The notes beneath the pieces are model-generated. The model searched no databases and was not told where the DNA came from. It worked only from the letters and a program-made list of their open reading frames with translations. This document shows, in pieces, positions 12,367-21,508 of a stretch of 53,733 nt of DNA (position 1 is its first letter; the number at the start of each line of letters is the position of its first letter). A program made the position numbers and the translations under genes. This DNA comes from Paulinella micropora (lineage: Eukaryota; Cercozoa; Imbricatea; Euglyphida): NCBI GenBank assembly GCA_009731375.1, contig BJOX01000149.1, forward strand, positions 676,828 to 730,560. The letters are read 5' to 3'.

Positions 12367-12818
12367 CCTTCCAGGAAGCCTCTGCAACGTGCAGCAGCAG
12401 CACCAGCAGCAGCAGCGCCAGCAGCAACTGGTGCGTCCACGGGTGTAGACGGAAGCAGGTATCGCAAAAGGAGGTTATGTTTGAAATATGGCGACCGTAG
12501 GTTTGAAACGAATCGTCTAGCTTCCGATACCAAAGGATTGCGCAGAGCCCCCTTACCCATGCACTCTTGCTTGTGATTTTTCCAATCCACACGCTGGCAT
12601 CCGATTGAGCAGTAATAAACCAGACGGCATTTTCCGCAATGATGAAATTTTCCCGAAAAGGATCTTTTTACTTCCGTGACGCAAATTGCTGGCGCTGGCT
12701 TGGGAATCCGGTTGCGAAGGTCGTCCCCTTGTCCAGCGTTGACAACACTACCAGCTCCAGGGGACGGCGTAATGGCGTAGGATCGGCCTCCAATCCACGA
12801 CAGCGAGGATTGCCACAT
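12360..12818 (-). CDS. MYND-type zinc finger protein
   Basis: The minus-strand ORF starts at ATG 12818 and encodes 152 residues. The hallmark of a MYND finger is visible at residues 46-86: C46, then CGKC (C61, C64), YYC (C70), GCQ (C74), DW (79) and H82 followed by C86. MYND fingers bind two zincs and usually mediate protein-protein contacts in transcriptional repressors. After about residue 125 the protein turns into an Ala-rich triplet-encoded tract, then stops beside the TATC microsatellite. The Ala tract links it to the neighbouring zinc-domain genes. Only one Cys of the first pair is obvious, so the first zinc site may be degenerate. A spliced 5' exon cannot be excluded. Confidence 0.7.
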
Positions 12819-12899
12819 ATCGCAATTTCAAACACCGAGTGGGATTCCTCCATGTACGTATTAGTCTGTACAGCATTATGCAACATTAGGTAAATTGGT

Positions 12900-13030
12900 A
12901 ACGAACAGAAAATGCATCATGAGACAAACGAGTGACGAACATTGAACAAAATGTAATAATTACGTATTGCTGACCATATTATGGCATCGGTCACATCTGA
13001 GGATTTAACCTAGTCAAAGGGGCCCGGCAT
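12900..13030. other. no gene recognised
   Basis: Short AT-rich spacer upstream of the MYND gene; no ORF or motif is seen. Confidence 0.4.
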
Positions 13031-13216
13031 CACTGTCTGTCGTACCACTACTGATGATATCGCTCAAGCTGTATCAAGATCGCATAGCAGAAAGACTTTT
13101 CTGACGTCTAATGGGTTTACTAGTAATTTTGCTTATATTTATAAATAAAGGCAGAGAGAAAGAGAGAGAGAAAAAGAAAGACAGAAAAAGAGAGAGAAAA
13201 AGAGAGAGAGAGAGAG
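13031..13216. repeat. dispersed direct repeat, copy 1
   Basis: This segment (CACTGTCTGTCGTACCAC ... TTTACTAGTAATTTTGC ... GA-rich tail) recurs at 15172-15381 with few changes. Both copies end in an A/G microsatellite and are followed by similar CCAACGCCAAA / CCAGCGCCATA sequences and a poly-C tract with a gap. Confidence 0.85.
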
Positions 13217-13235
13217 GTCCAACGCCAAATGCTCC

Positions 13236-13265
13236 CCCCCCCCCCCCCCCCCCCGNNNNNNNNNN
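13236..13265. other. poly-C tract and gap
   Basis: A C run ends in 10 N (13256-13265). The sequence that resumes (GGTTCCCGGGATACC) matches one arm of the hairpin modules at 17.1, 21.0 and 48.0 kb, so one module is probably interrupted here. Confidence 0.7.
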
Positions 13266-13531
13266 GGTTCCCGGGATACCAAGCGAGTTTAGTAATAATA
13301 TTAATACTTAATAATTCACAATTCTCAGTATTATGCTGGTGATGCTGCTGCTGGTGACACAGTGACTGTTAGCCGCTGGACATGCGTTCACCACAACCAA
13401 CCAACACCAGCTGTTGTCTCTTGCGGTGCTGCCGCTGCTATTGATGTTGCCATTGACACCTGGTGCCAGTTGCTGTATTTACTTAAGCTTTGGTCTCTTC
13501 CTTGCTTGCTCTTTTGATGGTGCTGGTGCAC

Positions 13532-13664
<133 letters not shown>

Positions 13665-13734
13665 GTAAAACATGATATCCTTAGCATCCTTATGCACTTG
13701 CTTGACCTACATAAATACCAGCATACATATAGAT

Positions 13735-13995
13735 AATATAGATATACATATACATAATATTGTATATATATACATATATATATGTATATATACATAGGTA
13801 TAGGTATAGATATAGATATAGATATATAATTATGAAGATATAAATAGATATAGATATATATAGATATAGATATAGATATAGATATAGATATAGATATAGA
13901 TATAGATATAGATAGTATTACAGATATAGATATAGATATAGATATAGATAGATATAGATATAGATATAGATATAGATATAGATATAGATATAGAT
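13735..13995. repeat. (ATATAG)n minisatellite
   Basis: A long array of GATATA-type hexamers with scattered variants, preceded by AT-rich sequence. Confidence 0.95.
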
Positions 13996-14586
13996 AATTA
14001 CCTCAGCGTTATGTACATCACCACTATGAGCAATATACGCTTTGAGAATCGCTAGAGCGTAACCAGCGCACGTTTTGTTTCCCTTTCGATCGGCGGAGAA
14101 ACGTCTGCGCTCTGTGTCGATGACTGCAGTTGCTTCCACGCCGAGGTACTGCACAAGCTGTTGCTGATACGCCACCAAGAATCCATACAGGTCAGCTCTG
14201 CTATGATAGACCGGACACTGATCATTATGCAGGAGCACTTCAAAAGCGTCCTGGAAGCGCACAACCCCGAATTCAATGTCGTTTACTTGAAAAGTGATGT
14301 TATTCAAGATGTGAGTGCCAAGACCAAGAGGGCAAGAACCTGGCGTAAACATTTGCATGGCTGCGGGTATACGAGAAGAACTTCTCAATTGGATTCTCTC
14401 GCCCAAAGACATAGCAATAACTTGTTTCGTAGCTGTTATGTAGAAGAAACCAAAGTAAAAGTGTCCAGGTTCAAATATTGGGCTGACAATGTGCACTGGC
14501 AGCGACATTTTAAGCTCCGCCTTGGCGAGAGCATCTAACAAAACAGTTACCAGCTGCATTTTACATACGATCCCTAAATCAAACAT
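13996..14586 (-). CDS. unrecognised protein, possibly Ulp1/C48 protease-like
   Basis: The minus-strand ORF starts at ATG 14586 and has about 195 residues of normal composition before it enters the GATATA array, which gives a meaningless Tyr/Ile tail. GHFYFGFFYI (residue 41 on) followed by a charged turn, and GNKTCAGYALAILKAYI near the end, vaguely recall the His and Cys blocks of Ulp1-type cysteine proteases (HWxLxxI ... DCGxxxLxYxxxI), which some eukaryotic DNA transposons carry. The intervening catalytic Asp is not evident and spacing was not checked, so this is only a suggestion. The true C-terminus is unknown. A polyglutamine ORF lies immediately upstream in another frame and may belong to the same gene. 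Confidence 0.35.
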
Positions 14587-14589
14587 GGC

Positions 14590-15028
14590 ACTGCTGCTAC
14601 TGGTACTGCTGCTACAGGCGCTGCTGCTACAGGTGCTGCTGCTGCTGACGCTGCTGCTGCTGGCGCTGCTGCTGCTGCTGCTGCTGGCGCTGCTGCTGGC
14701 GCTGCTGCTGCTGCTGGCGCTGCTGCTGCTGCTAGCGCTGCTGCTGCTGCTGGCGCTGCTGCTGCTGCTGGCGCTGCTGCTGCTGCTGGCGCTGCTGCTG
14801 CTGCTGGCGCTGCTGCTGCTGCTGGCGCTGCTGCTGCTGTTGCTGCTGGTGCTGCTGCTGCTGGCGCTGCTGCTGCTGACGCTGCTGGCGCTGCTGCTGC
14901 TGCTGGCGCTGCTGCTGCTGCTCGCGCTGCTGCTGCTGCTGGCTTAACATGTAAATCACTTCACCTTGACTAGCAGCTGCTTCAAGAAAAGCAGGTGGTA
15001 AAGTAAAGTGGCAGGGCAAACGATTCAC
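14590..15028 (-). CDS. polyglutamine ORF
   Basis: Starting with MNRLPCHFTLPPAFLEAAA at about 15028, this minus-strand frame turns into Gln/Arg repeats made from (CAG)n-CGC units down to about 14590. One TAG near 14734 interrupts it; a single C-to-T change of a CAG would explain that. On the plus strand the same DNA reads Leu/Ala and is a shadow. It may be the first part of the gene at 13996-14586, joined by an unseen intron or frameshift. Confidence 0.4.
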
Positions 15029-15171
15029 GAAGATTTTGCATAGCCCTCTTGGTTCAATTACTTGTTTCTATAAAAAAACTTGTTCCTATATATTAAAAAA
15101 AAATAAAAAAATCTTCATGACACTTGTTTGCACAGAGTCTCATGTAAAAGACATGCTGCAGGCGTCGCTGA

Positions 15172-15334
15172 CACTGTCTGTCGTACCACTACTGATGATA
15201 TCGCTCAAGGTGTATCAAGAAGATCGCATAGCAGAAAGACTTCTCTGACGTCAAATGGGTTTACTAGTAATTTTGCTTATATTTATAAATAAAGGCAGAG
15301 AGAAAGAGAGAGAAAAAGAGAGACAGAAAAAGAG

Positions 15335-15381
<47 letters not shown>
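15172..15381. repeat. dispersed direct repeat, copy 2
   Basis: Second copy of the 13031-13216 segment, about 2.1 kb downstream in the same orientation. It differs by a few substitutions, a 3 bp insertion (AGA) and a longer GA tract. Confidence 0.85.
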
Positions 15382-15382
<1 letters not shown>

Positions 15383-15420
15383 CTCCAGCGCCATAGCGTC
15401 GTTTCACGCGAAATGATTCT

Positions 15421-15490
15421 ATTTCTGACACTGCAGGGGAATGGCTCCTTCCCCGCCATTCCCGGTGGCACCCAGCCAAACAGTACATTG

Positions 15491-15522
<32 letters not shown>

Positions 15523-15533
15523 CNNNNNNNNNN
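15421..15533. repeat. repeat end module with poly-C and gap
   Basis: The segment TTTCTGACACTGCAGGG ... GTACATTGGTGCCCCC recurs at about 19623-19707. Here it runs into about 30 C and 10 N (15524-15533). The shared end sequence marks it as part of a dispersed repeat. Confidence 0.75.
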
Positions 15534-15789
15534 AAGCGCTTTGCGCAGAATCTATGGAAAAAAATGATCAAAGGAGAAGACGCTGAGTATTTAATCAACT
15601 GCTGCTTATGCTGCTACTCTTGCTGCTTGCAAAGCTGCTACTGCTGTTGCTGGCGCCGATGTTGTTAACGCCACAGCCGTAGACACTGAGGCTGCCGAGT
15701 GAGCCAGCCCAGCATCAGTGATTAGATTGCACCTTTGCAGATGAAGCCATTGAAGAGGCAGCGAAGATAAGTGAGCCAGCTCTGCGTCC

Positions 15790-16205
15790 GTGCTGGGTCC
15801 GCTGTTGCTGGGGTCGATGCTGTTGCCGCCTCATCCGCTGCTGCATTGCTCCCTATCAGTATTTCTACCATGAGACGGCGACGGCAGACTGGGGCGGCAA
15901 CGGCAGACTGGGCGGCGGCCACGGCAGACTCGGCGGCGGCGGCCACGGCGGCAACGGCAGACTGGGCGGCGGCAATGGCAGACTCGGCAGCGGCGGCGGC
16001 GGCAATGGCAGCATCGGCAGCGGCGCCACCGCCGCTGCTGCTACTTCTAAGACTTGTTGCCCTGCCCTGCAGCCGTTGCGATCTGTCATGCCGCCGTTGC
16101 GCTCTGCCTTCAAAGTTGCAGCCGTCGTGATCTACCTTGCAGCCTGGTCCGCTGTTGCCGCCTCATCCGCTGCTGCATTGCTCCCTACCAGTATTTCTAC
16201 CACGA
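15790..16205. repeat. direct repeat flanking a GGC-rich minisatellite
   Basis: A segment containing GTCCGCTGTTGC and CTGCTGCATTGCTCCCTA occurs at about 15797-15872 and again at about 16145-16200. Between them lies a GGCGGC / CACGGCAGACTCGGC minisatellite (15880-16035). ORFs on both strands are Ala, Pro or Ser shadows, so I call no gene. Confidence 0.7.
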
Positions 16206-16309
16206 GCTGTCACCATCCACGTCCTCCTGTTCCTCATAGTAATCAGAACTGTCTTCGTCTGTACACACCTCTGTGGGTGGACGGCCACCCACTGCGTAAG
16301 GGTGGCACA

Positions 16310-16714
16310 TTATTTTTGAGCCATAACCGCTGCTTTTTCTCCTTTGCTTCTTCCACTCGCTGTTTCTTTTCTTCCTCTTGCTGCTTGCATCCACTTTAAA
16401 AATTCAGACGACAACTCATGCGACAAAGAAGAAGAAGAAGAAGAAGAAGAAGAAGAAGAAGAAGAAGAAGAAGAAGAAGAAGAAGAAGAAGAAGCCAGTG
16501 CAGCTGGTGCAGGAGCCGATGCTACTGGTGGAGCTGCTGGTGCTGCATTTGGAGATCGGAGTGGAGCCTGCGGACGAAGCGGATGAGGATGAACCTCTAC
16601 ATCGGGTACTTTTTTAATAGCATAGCCGAAGAAGCAATAGTAATACATACACGTTCGCCGGAATTGTCGCTCATGGGCAAGATGTTTCCAGCTAACTATA
16701 CACACACAAGCCAC
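16310..16714 (-). CDS. small Cys-containing protein with GAA-tract tail
   Basis: The minus-strand frame begins without an ATG near 16714. It has a Cys-rich start, then a Pro-rich stretch and a (CTT)n-encoded Ser tract (16423-16494 on the plus strand is (GAA)n). The start region is paralogous at DNA level to the gene just to the right: both contain CATGGGCAA/TAATATGTTTCCAGCT-like sequence (plus strand 16671-16695 and 16848-16872). It may be a decayed copy, because the zinc-binding frame of the neighbour is not kept. Confidence 0.35.
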   Translation of the reverse strand: MACVCIVSWKHLAHERQFRRTCMYYYCFFGYAIKKVPDVEVHPHPLRPQAPLRSPNAAPAAPPVASAPAPAALASSSSSSSSSSSSSSSSSSSSSSLSHELSSEFLKWMQAARGRKETASGRSKGEKAAVMAQK

Positions 16715-16752
16715 AGCATTACTGCGGCCAACGTGCTTAATTAAAAGCTGTC

Positions 16753-16950
16753 CTACCAGTTTTTCTTCTCAGTGCAGAATTTCCAAGAAGCTAACAGGAT
16801 GGTATGACATTTAGAGCATGCACAGGAGCGTTCGCCGCGATTGTCGGTCATGGGTAATATGTTTCCAGCTGGCCATACACACAAAAGCAAAAACACGATA
16901 CCGTTGACATGTGATGCCTGTGATCCACCAAATCTAAACGATGCATCCAT
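16753..16950 (-). CDS. small Cys-rich protein with a conserved 5' motif
   Basis: ATG 16950 directly follows CTCCTGAAAG on the minus strand, a motif shared with other genes in this window. The 65-residue product contains a hydrophobic stretch (IVFLLLCVW), then NILPMTDNRGE and a Cys cluster (SCACSKC, later SWKFC) suitable for zinc binding. It is a paralogue of the 16310-16714 ORF. No known family is recognised, and a downstream exon is possible. Confidence 0.45.
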   Translation of the reverse strand: MDASFRFGGSQASHVNGIVFLLLCVWPAGNILPMTDNRGERSCACSKCHTILLASWKFCTEKKNW

Positions 16951-17093
16951 CTTTCAGGAGTTGGTGTGGGCGTTGAAGGTGTCGGTGATGGGGTCCCGAA
17001 TCATATTGGAGGTAGCCGGGCCTTAAACCTCCCACTCACGACAGGCACACTAACCAATGAATGGCGTGGAATTAGGATGCTCCCCCTCAGTTT

Positions 17094-17125
17094 GGGCACC
17101 CCATAAACCTAAAATTGGGGTACCC
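17094..17125. repeat. GGGCACCCC hairpin module, copy 1
   Basis: CTCAGTTTGGGCACCCC, a 14 nt loop and GGGGTACCCGGGATACC form an imperfect 9 bp stem. The same module is at 21036-21068 and, inverted, at 48027-48059. In 17.00-17.11 kb the upstream flank (TAGCCGGGCC, CTCCCACTCACG) also matches the reverse complement of 48.26-48.39 kb. Confidence 0.8.
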
Positions 17126-17509
17126 GGGATACCAGGTAATTTTAATGAGCAATACTTTTTCAAACGCATCTGGCGTGCTGCTGCTGATGCTGCTGCTGGT
17201 GCTGATACAGGTCCTGCTGGTGATGCTGCTGCTGGCGGTGCTATCGCCGGTCGTGTGTGGAACTGCCGCAGCTGCTACTGTCGCATCTGCTGCCGCCACT
17301 GCTACTGGTGTTGTCATTACTCCTGATCATGATGCCGATGTTGGCACCGCAGAAGGTGTTGTCAAAGGTCATACCCTTCCCAACACAACCCTGGATACAC
17401 TACGCTTTTCATGTAGTCGCTGCAGTCCACAATTCAAAGTAGTAGTAGAACAGGTCCAGCCGTACATACCAGCCGATGTCTTTGCACTCCAGTACCTTCG
17501 CCGGCGTCA

Positions 17510-18394
17510 CTAACGTTGGCCACTCCACTCCCTCCGTGGCAGGGGCCGCTTTTCTGAGGTGCTTGAGGCCAAGCTTCCGCTGCTAAACAGCAGCAGTACG
17601 CATCCGAGGTATGGAAAAAAGTAATATCTAAATCTGGAGTCCGGGAGAGAAGCAGAAAGCTCGGCATAGCAAAGCACGGCGAGGCAGAAAACAAAAAACA
17701 GCAAGGAACAGCACCATAGCTGTATGGCACAGCGTGGCAGCGGCCTTTGTAAGGCAGAGAACGACAACAGCCTGGCTGAGGAGGGTTTACATTTCTTCTT
17801 CCCTTTCTTCTTCCTTCTTCTTCCATCGGTTTTTTTTGTTTTCCAGCAAGTCATACAAAAGATCTGGCAGTTCTCGCAGCAGGTGCAACCTGCACTGCTG
17901 TCGGTGATGGTGCTGCCGGTGGTGGGGGTGCTGCCCGTAGAGCTGCCTCTGCTGGTGCTGTTGGTGCTGCTGCTGGTGGTGCTGCTGCTACTGCCGGTGG
18001 AGCTGAAGCAGCTACTGCTGGAGCTGCTGCTGCTGCTGCTGCTGGTGGAGCTGAAGCTGCTACTCCTGCTGGTGGTAGTGCACGTGCAGCATGCTTCTGA
18101 AAGGTAATTGCGTGGTGCAAAGTTTTGGTCCTCCGTCGGTGATTTAAAGCACGTGTTGCATGCATAACTTGGCCCGCGATCATGTTTGAGGCCCATGAAA
18201 AAGATACCGAGGCAGCCTGGCCGGGAGCACCGTTGAGGAACAGTGTAGGGGGTCGTCTTGGCACTCCACACGACTTGAAAACCCTCTGCTGAATTCCTCA
18301 AAATAACCGGTACATTTAACATTGTTACGGACAACCCATCGATCACATTTGATTGGCCATCCGACTGTGCCCTGCAGACAAAGTAGAACTGCAC
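17510..18394 (-). CDS. Cys-rich protein with Ser/Ala triplet tract
   Basis: The minus-strand frame has about 100 residues of normal composition with possible zinc ligands (RCSRPGCLGIF, then SYACNTCFKS). A Ser-rich tract of CTG/GCT triplets (about 18075-17890) follows, then a second Cys cluster (GCTCCENCQIFCMTCWK) and a basic stretch. Two C-x2-C type pairs on each side suggest zinc binding. The last part (after about 17800) becomes hydrophobic and is less convincing. The 5' end overlaps the next gene's 3' end, so exon limits are uncertain. No named family is recognised. Confidence 0.45.
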   Translation of the reverse strand: MQFYFVCRAQSDGQSNVIDGLSVTMLNVPVILRNSAEGFQVVWSAKTTPYTVPQRCSRPGCLGIFFMGLKHDRGPSYACNTCFKSPTEDQNFAPRNYLSEACCTCTTTSRSSSFSSTSSSSSSSSSSSCFSSTGSSSSTTSSSTNSTSRGSSTGSTPTTGSTITDSSAGCTCCENCQIFCMTCWKTKKTDGRRRKKKGKKKCKPSSARLLSFSALQRPLPRCAIQLWCCSLLFFVFCLAVLCYAELSASLPDSRFRYYFFPYLGCVLLLFSSGSLASSTSEKRPLPRREWSGQR

Positions 18395-19362
18395 AGTACA
18401 TGCAAGGACGCAAAGACAGCTGCGAAAATGAGTTTGGTAACTACCGGTGCTCCTGCTGCTTGTGACGCTGCTGCTGGCGAAGCTGTCGCGGCTGCCGCTC
18501 TGGCTTTTTCTTCCGCTTTATCAGCTGCCTTCCAAGCGTAAAATTGAGCATCCCAAAAAGCCAAGGATAAAGGCCGTAAAATCTGGATGTGCATGCGCCG
18601 TAAAATCTGGATGTTGGCAAGATCCTCTTCTCCGTATTCAGTACTTTGTACATGTGGTGCAGCCTCTACTGCTGCTGTTGTTGCCACTGCTTCTGCTGCT
18701 GCCGCTGTTGATGCCACTGTTTTTGCTGCTGTCTTTCGTCGTTTGGAGGACGGCGGCGGAGTGCGTCTGCCTTTCAGGTGCCCTCCACGATGGCAGCAGA
18801 TGACGTATTGCGGTTTCGGGGACGCGCATTCCGGGCAGAACACCCAGTTGGGGTCGTTAAACACGCCCATACAGCGTCAGTTGCTGCATTTTACAGCATG
18901 CTGGAAACAAAGCCAGACTAATTGTGAGCATTTCATGTTTTTCCTCTCTATAGAGCGTTTGCAGCGAATTCCTTCCACCGTTACGCTCGCACATTGCATG
19001 CAATTTGCATCATCTTCCTCATTGCGAGCTGGAGGGACTGATGATTCTGCTGCTGGTGCTGCATCATCTTCCTCATTGCCTGCTGGTAGTGCTGCTGGTG
19101 CTGGTGCTGGTGCTGGTGCTGTCGCCGGTGCTGTTGTCGCTGCCGCTGGTGCTGCTACTGGAGTCGCTGGTGGCGAGGCTGCTGCTGCCGAGGCTGCTGG
19201 TGCTGCTGCTGCCGGTGCTGCTGGTGCTGCTGGTGCATCATGTTGCATACTAGTATAATTGCTGGAGCCGGTACTGCTTGCCACGCTGAAGCGGCCGCTG
19301 CTGGCTGAGCTTTTCCCTGCCAGTGGAACACTTGCGTCATCTTTGCCGTTGCGAGCGGCCAT
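18343..19362 (-). CDS. zinc-binding protein with Ala/Pro tract and internal TGA
   Basis: ATG 19362 opens a frame with a Ser/Gly-rich start and an Ala/Pro tract encoded by GCT triplets (19240-19050). A Cys/His region follows (NCMQCASVTVEGIRCKR, then WLCFQHAVKCSN). A TGA at 18877-18879 interrupts it, but the same frame continues with RCMGVFNDPNWVFCPECA and CCHRGG, which look like the missing half of a zinc module. The pattern C-x7-G-x2-CKR ... WxCFQH resembles the doubled motif of the gene at 19959-20655. The TGA could be a CGA-to-TGA mutation, a sequencing error, or readthrough. The tail after the second Cys cluster is Ala-rich again. Confidence 0.5.
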
Positions 19363-19363
19363 A

Positions 19364-19958
19364 ATCTACCAAGTAGAATGCAATTTGAGAATGTATACGT
19401 ACGTGCAGACAAGCAAGCGCACACAACAATACAACCAGCTCGGACTAGTGCACCTTTCAGGAGTAATGAATTCTGCTGCTAATACAACCCCGTGTTATAC
19501 TGTTGCGTTAGGCTTCAAGTGCAATAGCAAAACTCCCGTGCATTTTTAATTTGCTAGCTAGATCCCCAAAGCAGCTCTGAATGCAAGGTAGAAACTAGAA
19601 AGAAACAACTTGCAAGGAATCTATTTCTGACACTGCAGGGAAACTGCTCCTTCCCCACCGTTTCCGGTGACACCCAACTGAACTGTACATTGGTGCCCCC
19701 CCCCCCATAAACTGCAGTTTAGAAATGATTATAGAAATAGGTCAGGCAAATGCAATTCACATCCACAATTAATTATAAAGAAGTCCCGTTTCACATCGGG
19801 GCTTGCCACATATATGGCAGCCCGGTATGCACGGCAGTCAGTTTTATTGATATTAATATTTATCAACGTATCTTTTCTTCAATGGTAAATATGTCCCTGG
19901 CTACGTGCTGGTGCCACTATGCGCTGGCGCTTTCGCCATGATTGTGGCGCTGTTGCCG
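19364..19958. other. spacer with a repeat-end module
   Basis: It holds the CTTTCAGGAG motif (19454-19463; sense on the minus strand CTCCTGAAAG) upstream of the 19362 gene. It also holds a repeat-end module at 19623-19707 that matches 15421-15510. No gene is visible. Confidence 0.5.
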
Positions 19959-20655
19959 CTACGCGCTGGTGCCACTACGCGCTCTTGGCGCAGGCGGCCT
20001 GACTCCCGCTGCTGGTGTTGCCGATGGTGCTGTGTCGCGCTGGTGAACATGTTGGAAACACCACCAGGATTCACTGGTATGGGTATGGGCACGGTTCCGC
20101 CAGAATCTCTTGCATGGTTCGCCTTTTTTGGTAAGACCCGGACACTTCTTTTTCAGCGGTACTCCCTTCATGGCTGCCTTCTTGGTTCCTACTACCGATG
20201 GTACTGCTGGTGACGCGTCTCGCTGGTTTACATGTTGGAAACACCACCAGGATTCACTGGTATGGGTACGTATACGCCAGAATCGCTTGCATGGTTCGCC
20301 TTTTTTAGTAAGACCCGAACACTTCTTTTTCAGCGGTACTCCCTTCGTGGCTCCCTTCTTTGTTCCTACCTTTACCCGCACCTGTACGCAAAAGGCACAC
20401 AGCGACGGTAAGGGAAAACACTACTAGCCAACGAAAGAGTATGCGCAATCCCACCTTGAACTCTGCATGGTCTGGTCGCGGTCGTGCTGGTGGTGACGCT
20501 GGTGACGGTGGTGGTGGTGACGCTGGGGCTGTTGGTGCAACTGTTGCCCGCTGCTGGGTTTTTTGTTGAGGCTCTTTCCTTCGAAGTGCAACATCGCCGT
20601 GCAAGCAACAGCAGCTGCAGTTGCAAGTGCAACCTCTCACCTTTGCCACCTTCAT
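19959..20655 (-). CDS. protein with two C-x-G-TKKG-PCKR ... CFQH motifs; two exons
   Basis: ATG 20655 starts exon 1 (20655-20455): a Cys-rich stretch (GCTCNCSCCC) then Pro-rich sequence. A 73 nt intron (20454-20382, AAG|GTGGGA ... GCGTACAG|GTGC) joins in frame to exon 2 (20381-19959). Exon 2 carries two tandem copies of KKCxGLTKKGEPCKRFWR followed after about 10 residues by SWWCFQH. This short Cys/His motif (TKxGxPCKR ... YCxxH) is widespread in viruses, bacteria and protists; I associate it with the family labelled DUF5763. It probably binds one zinc per copy. The tail after the second copy is Ala/Pro-rich and its end is uncertain. The two copies are also direct repeats at DNA level. Confidence 0.65.
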
Positions 20656-20859
20656 GGGGAAAATGTCTCAAGTTGCCTGCACAAGTACAATCAGCTTGTA
20701 TTTGCGACCACAAACAAGATCATGGTAATATTGTTGCCACGGTGGTAGTGTTGGTGGTGTTGGGGGTCCTGGCAGCGTCGGTGGTGGCTGTGGTCAAGGT
20801 GGCGATTGCTATGTTGGGAGTGGTGGTGGTGTTGACAGTGGTGTTTTACGTTGGGTGCC

Positions 20860-21160
20860 AGGTTCAAGGATGCTAGTGCAGTCCACCTTTTAGGAACACA
20901 GAGAAACAATACAGATAAACAACTAAATCAGTGCAGATCATCGTTCAGGAGAATCGAACAAATCAACTTTCAACAGCTCTAATACTAGGCAATACCACTC
21001 CGTATGGGTGGATTTACGAATCTCCCCCTCAGTTTGGGCACCCTAACTACGTAAAACAAGGGGTGCCCGGGATACAAGTTTTTTTCTTTTAATTAATAAT
21101 ACAAATTTCCAAAGTTTCTATTTGATGAAAAAAAATGTCAAGCGTTGGCAATGCTGCTGG
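20860..21160. repeat. left arm of a ~300 bp inverted repeat (27 kb apart)
   Basis: This segment matches the reverse complement of 47.90-48.24 kb along its whole length at roughly 90% identity by eye. Shared parts include CAGATAAACAACTAAATCAG, GGTGGATTTACGAATCT, the GGGCACCC hairpin (21036-21068) and GTCAAGCGTTGGCAATGCTG. The innermost part is GCTG triplets. It may be the terminal repeat of a large element or just one of two dispersed repeats in opposite orientation. Confidence 0.85.
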
Positions 21161-21508
21161 TGCCACTGCGCGCTGGTGCCAGCGCTGGTGCCACTACGCG
21201 CTGGTGCTACCAAGCCGCTGGTGCCACTATACGCTGGTGCCACTATGCGCTGGTGCCACGAATAGTATGCTGGTGCTATGAAAGCCGCGTTGCTGCAAGT
21301 CGTGTTGGATGTTGCTGCTGGTGGTGGCGGGTAATGATGTTGCTGTTGCTAGCGCTGCTGCTGCTGTCACCGCCGCCGCCGACAAAGACGCAGTCGCTGG
21401 CTCTTTCCCCTGGCGGCCCGCCCCGGACCCACGCCCCTACCCCAGCCGCACCTGCTACCCCACCCACAACCGGCGGGCGGCCCTCGACCGACCGGTGAGC
21501 CAAGCACG

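Noticed and set aside
14489-14947. Poly-Leu ORF on the plus strand
   Set aside because: Shadow of the CAG/CGC tract; the complementary poly-Gln frame has a normal N-terminus.
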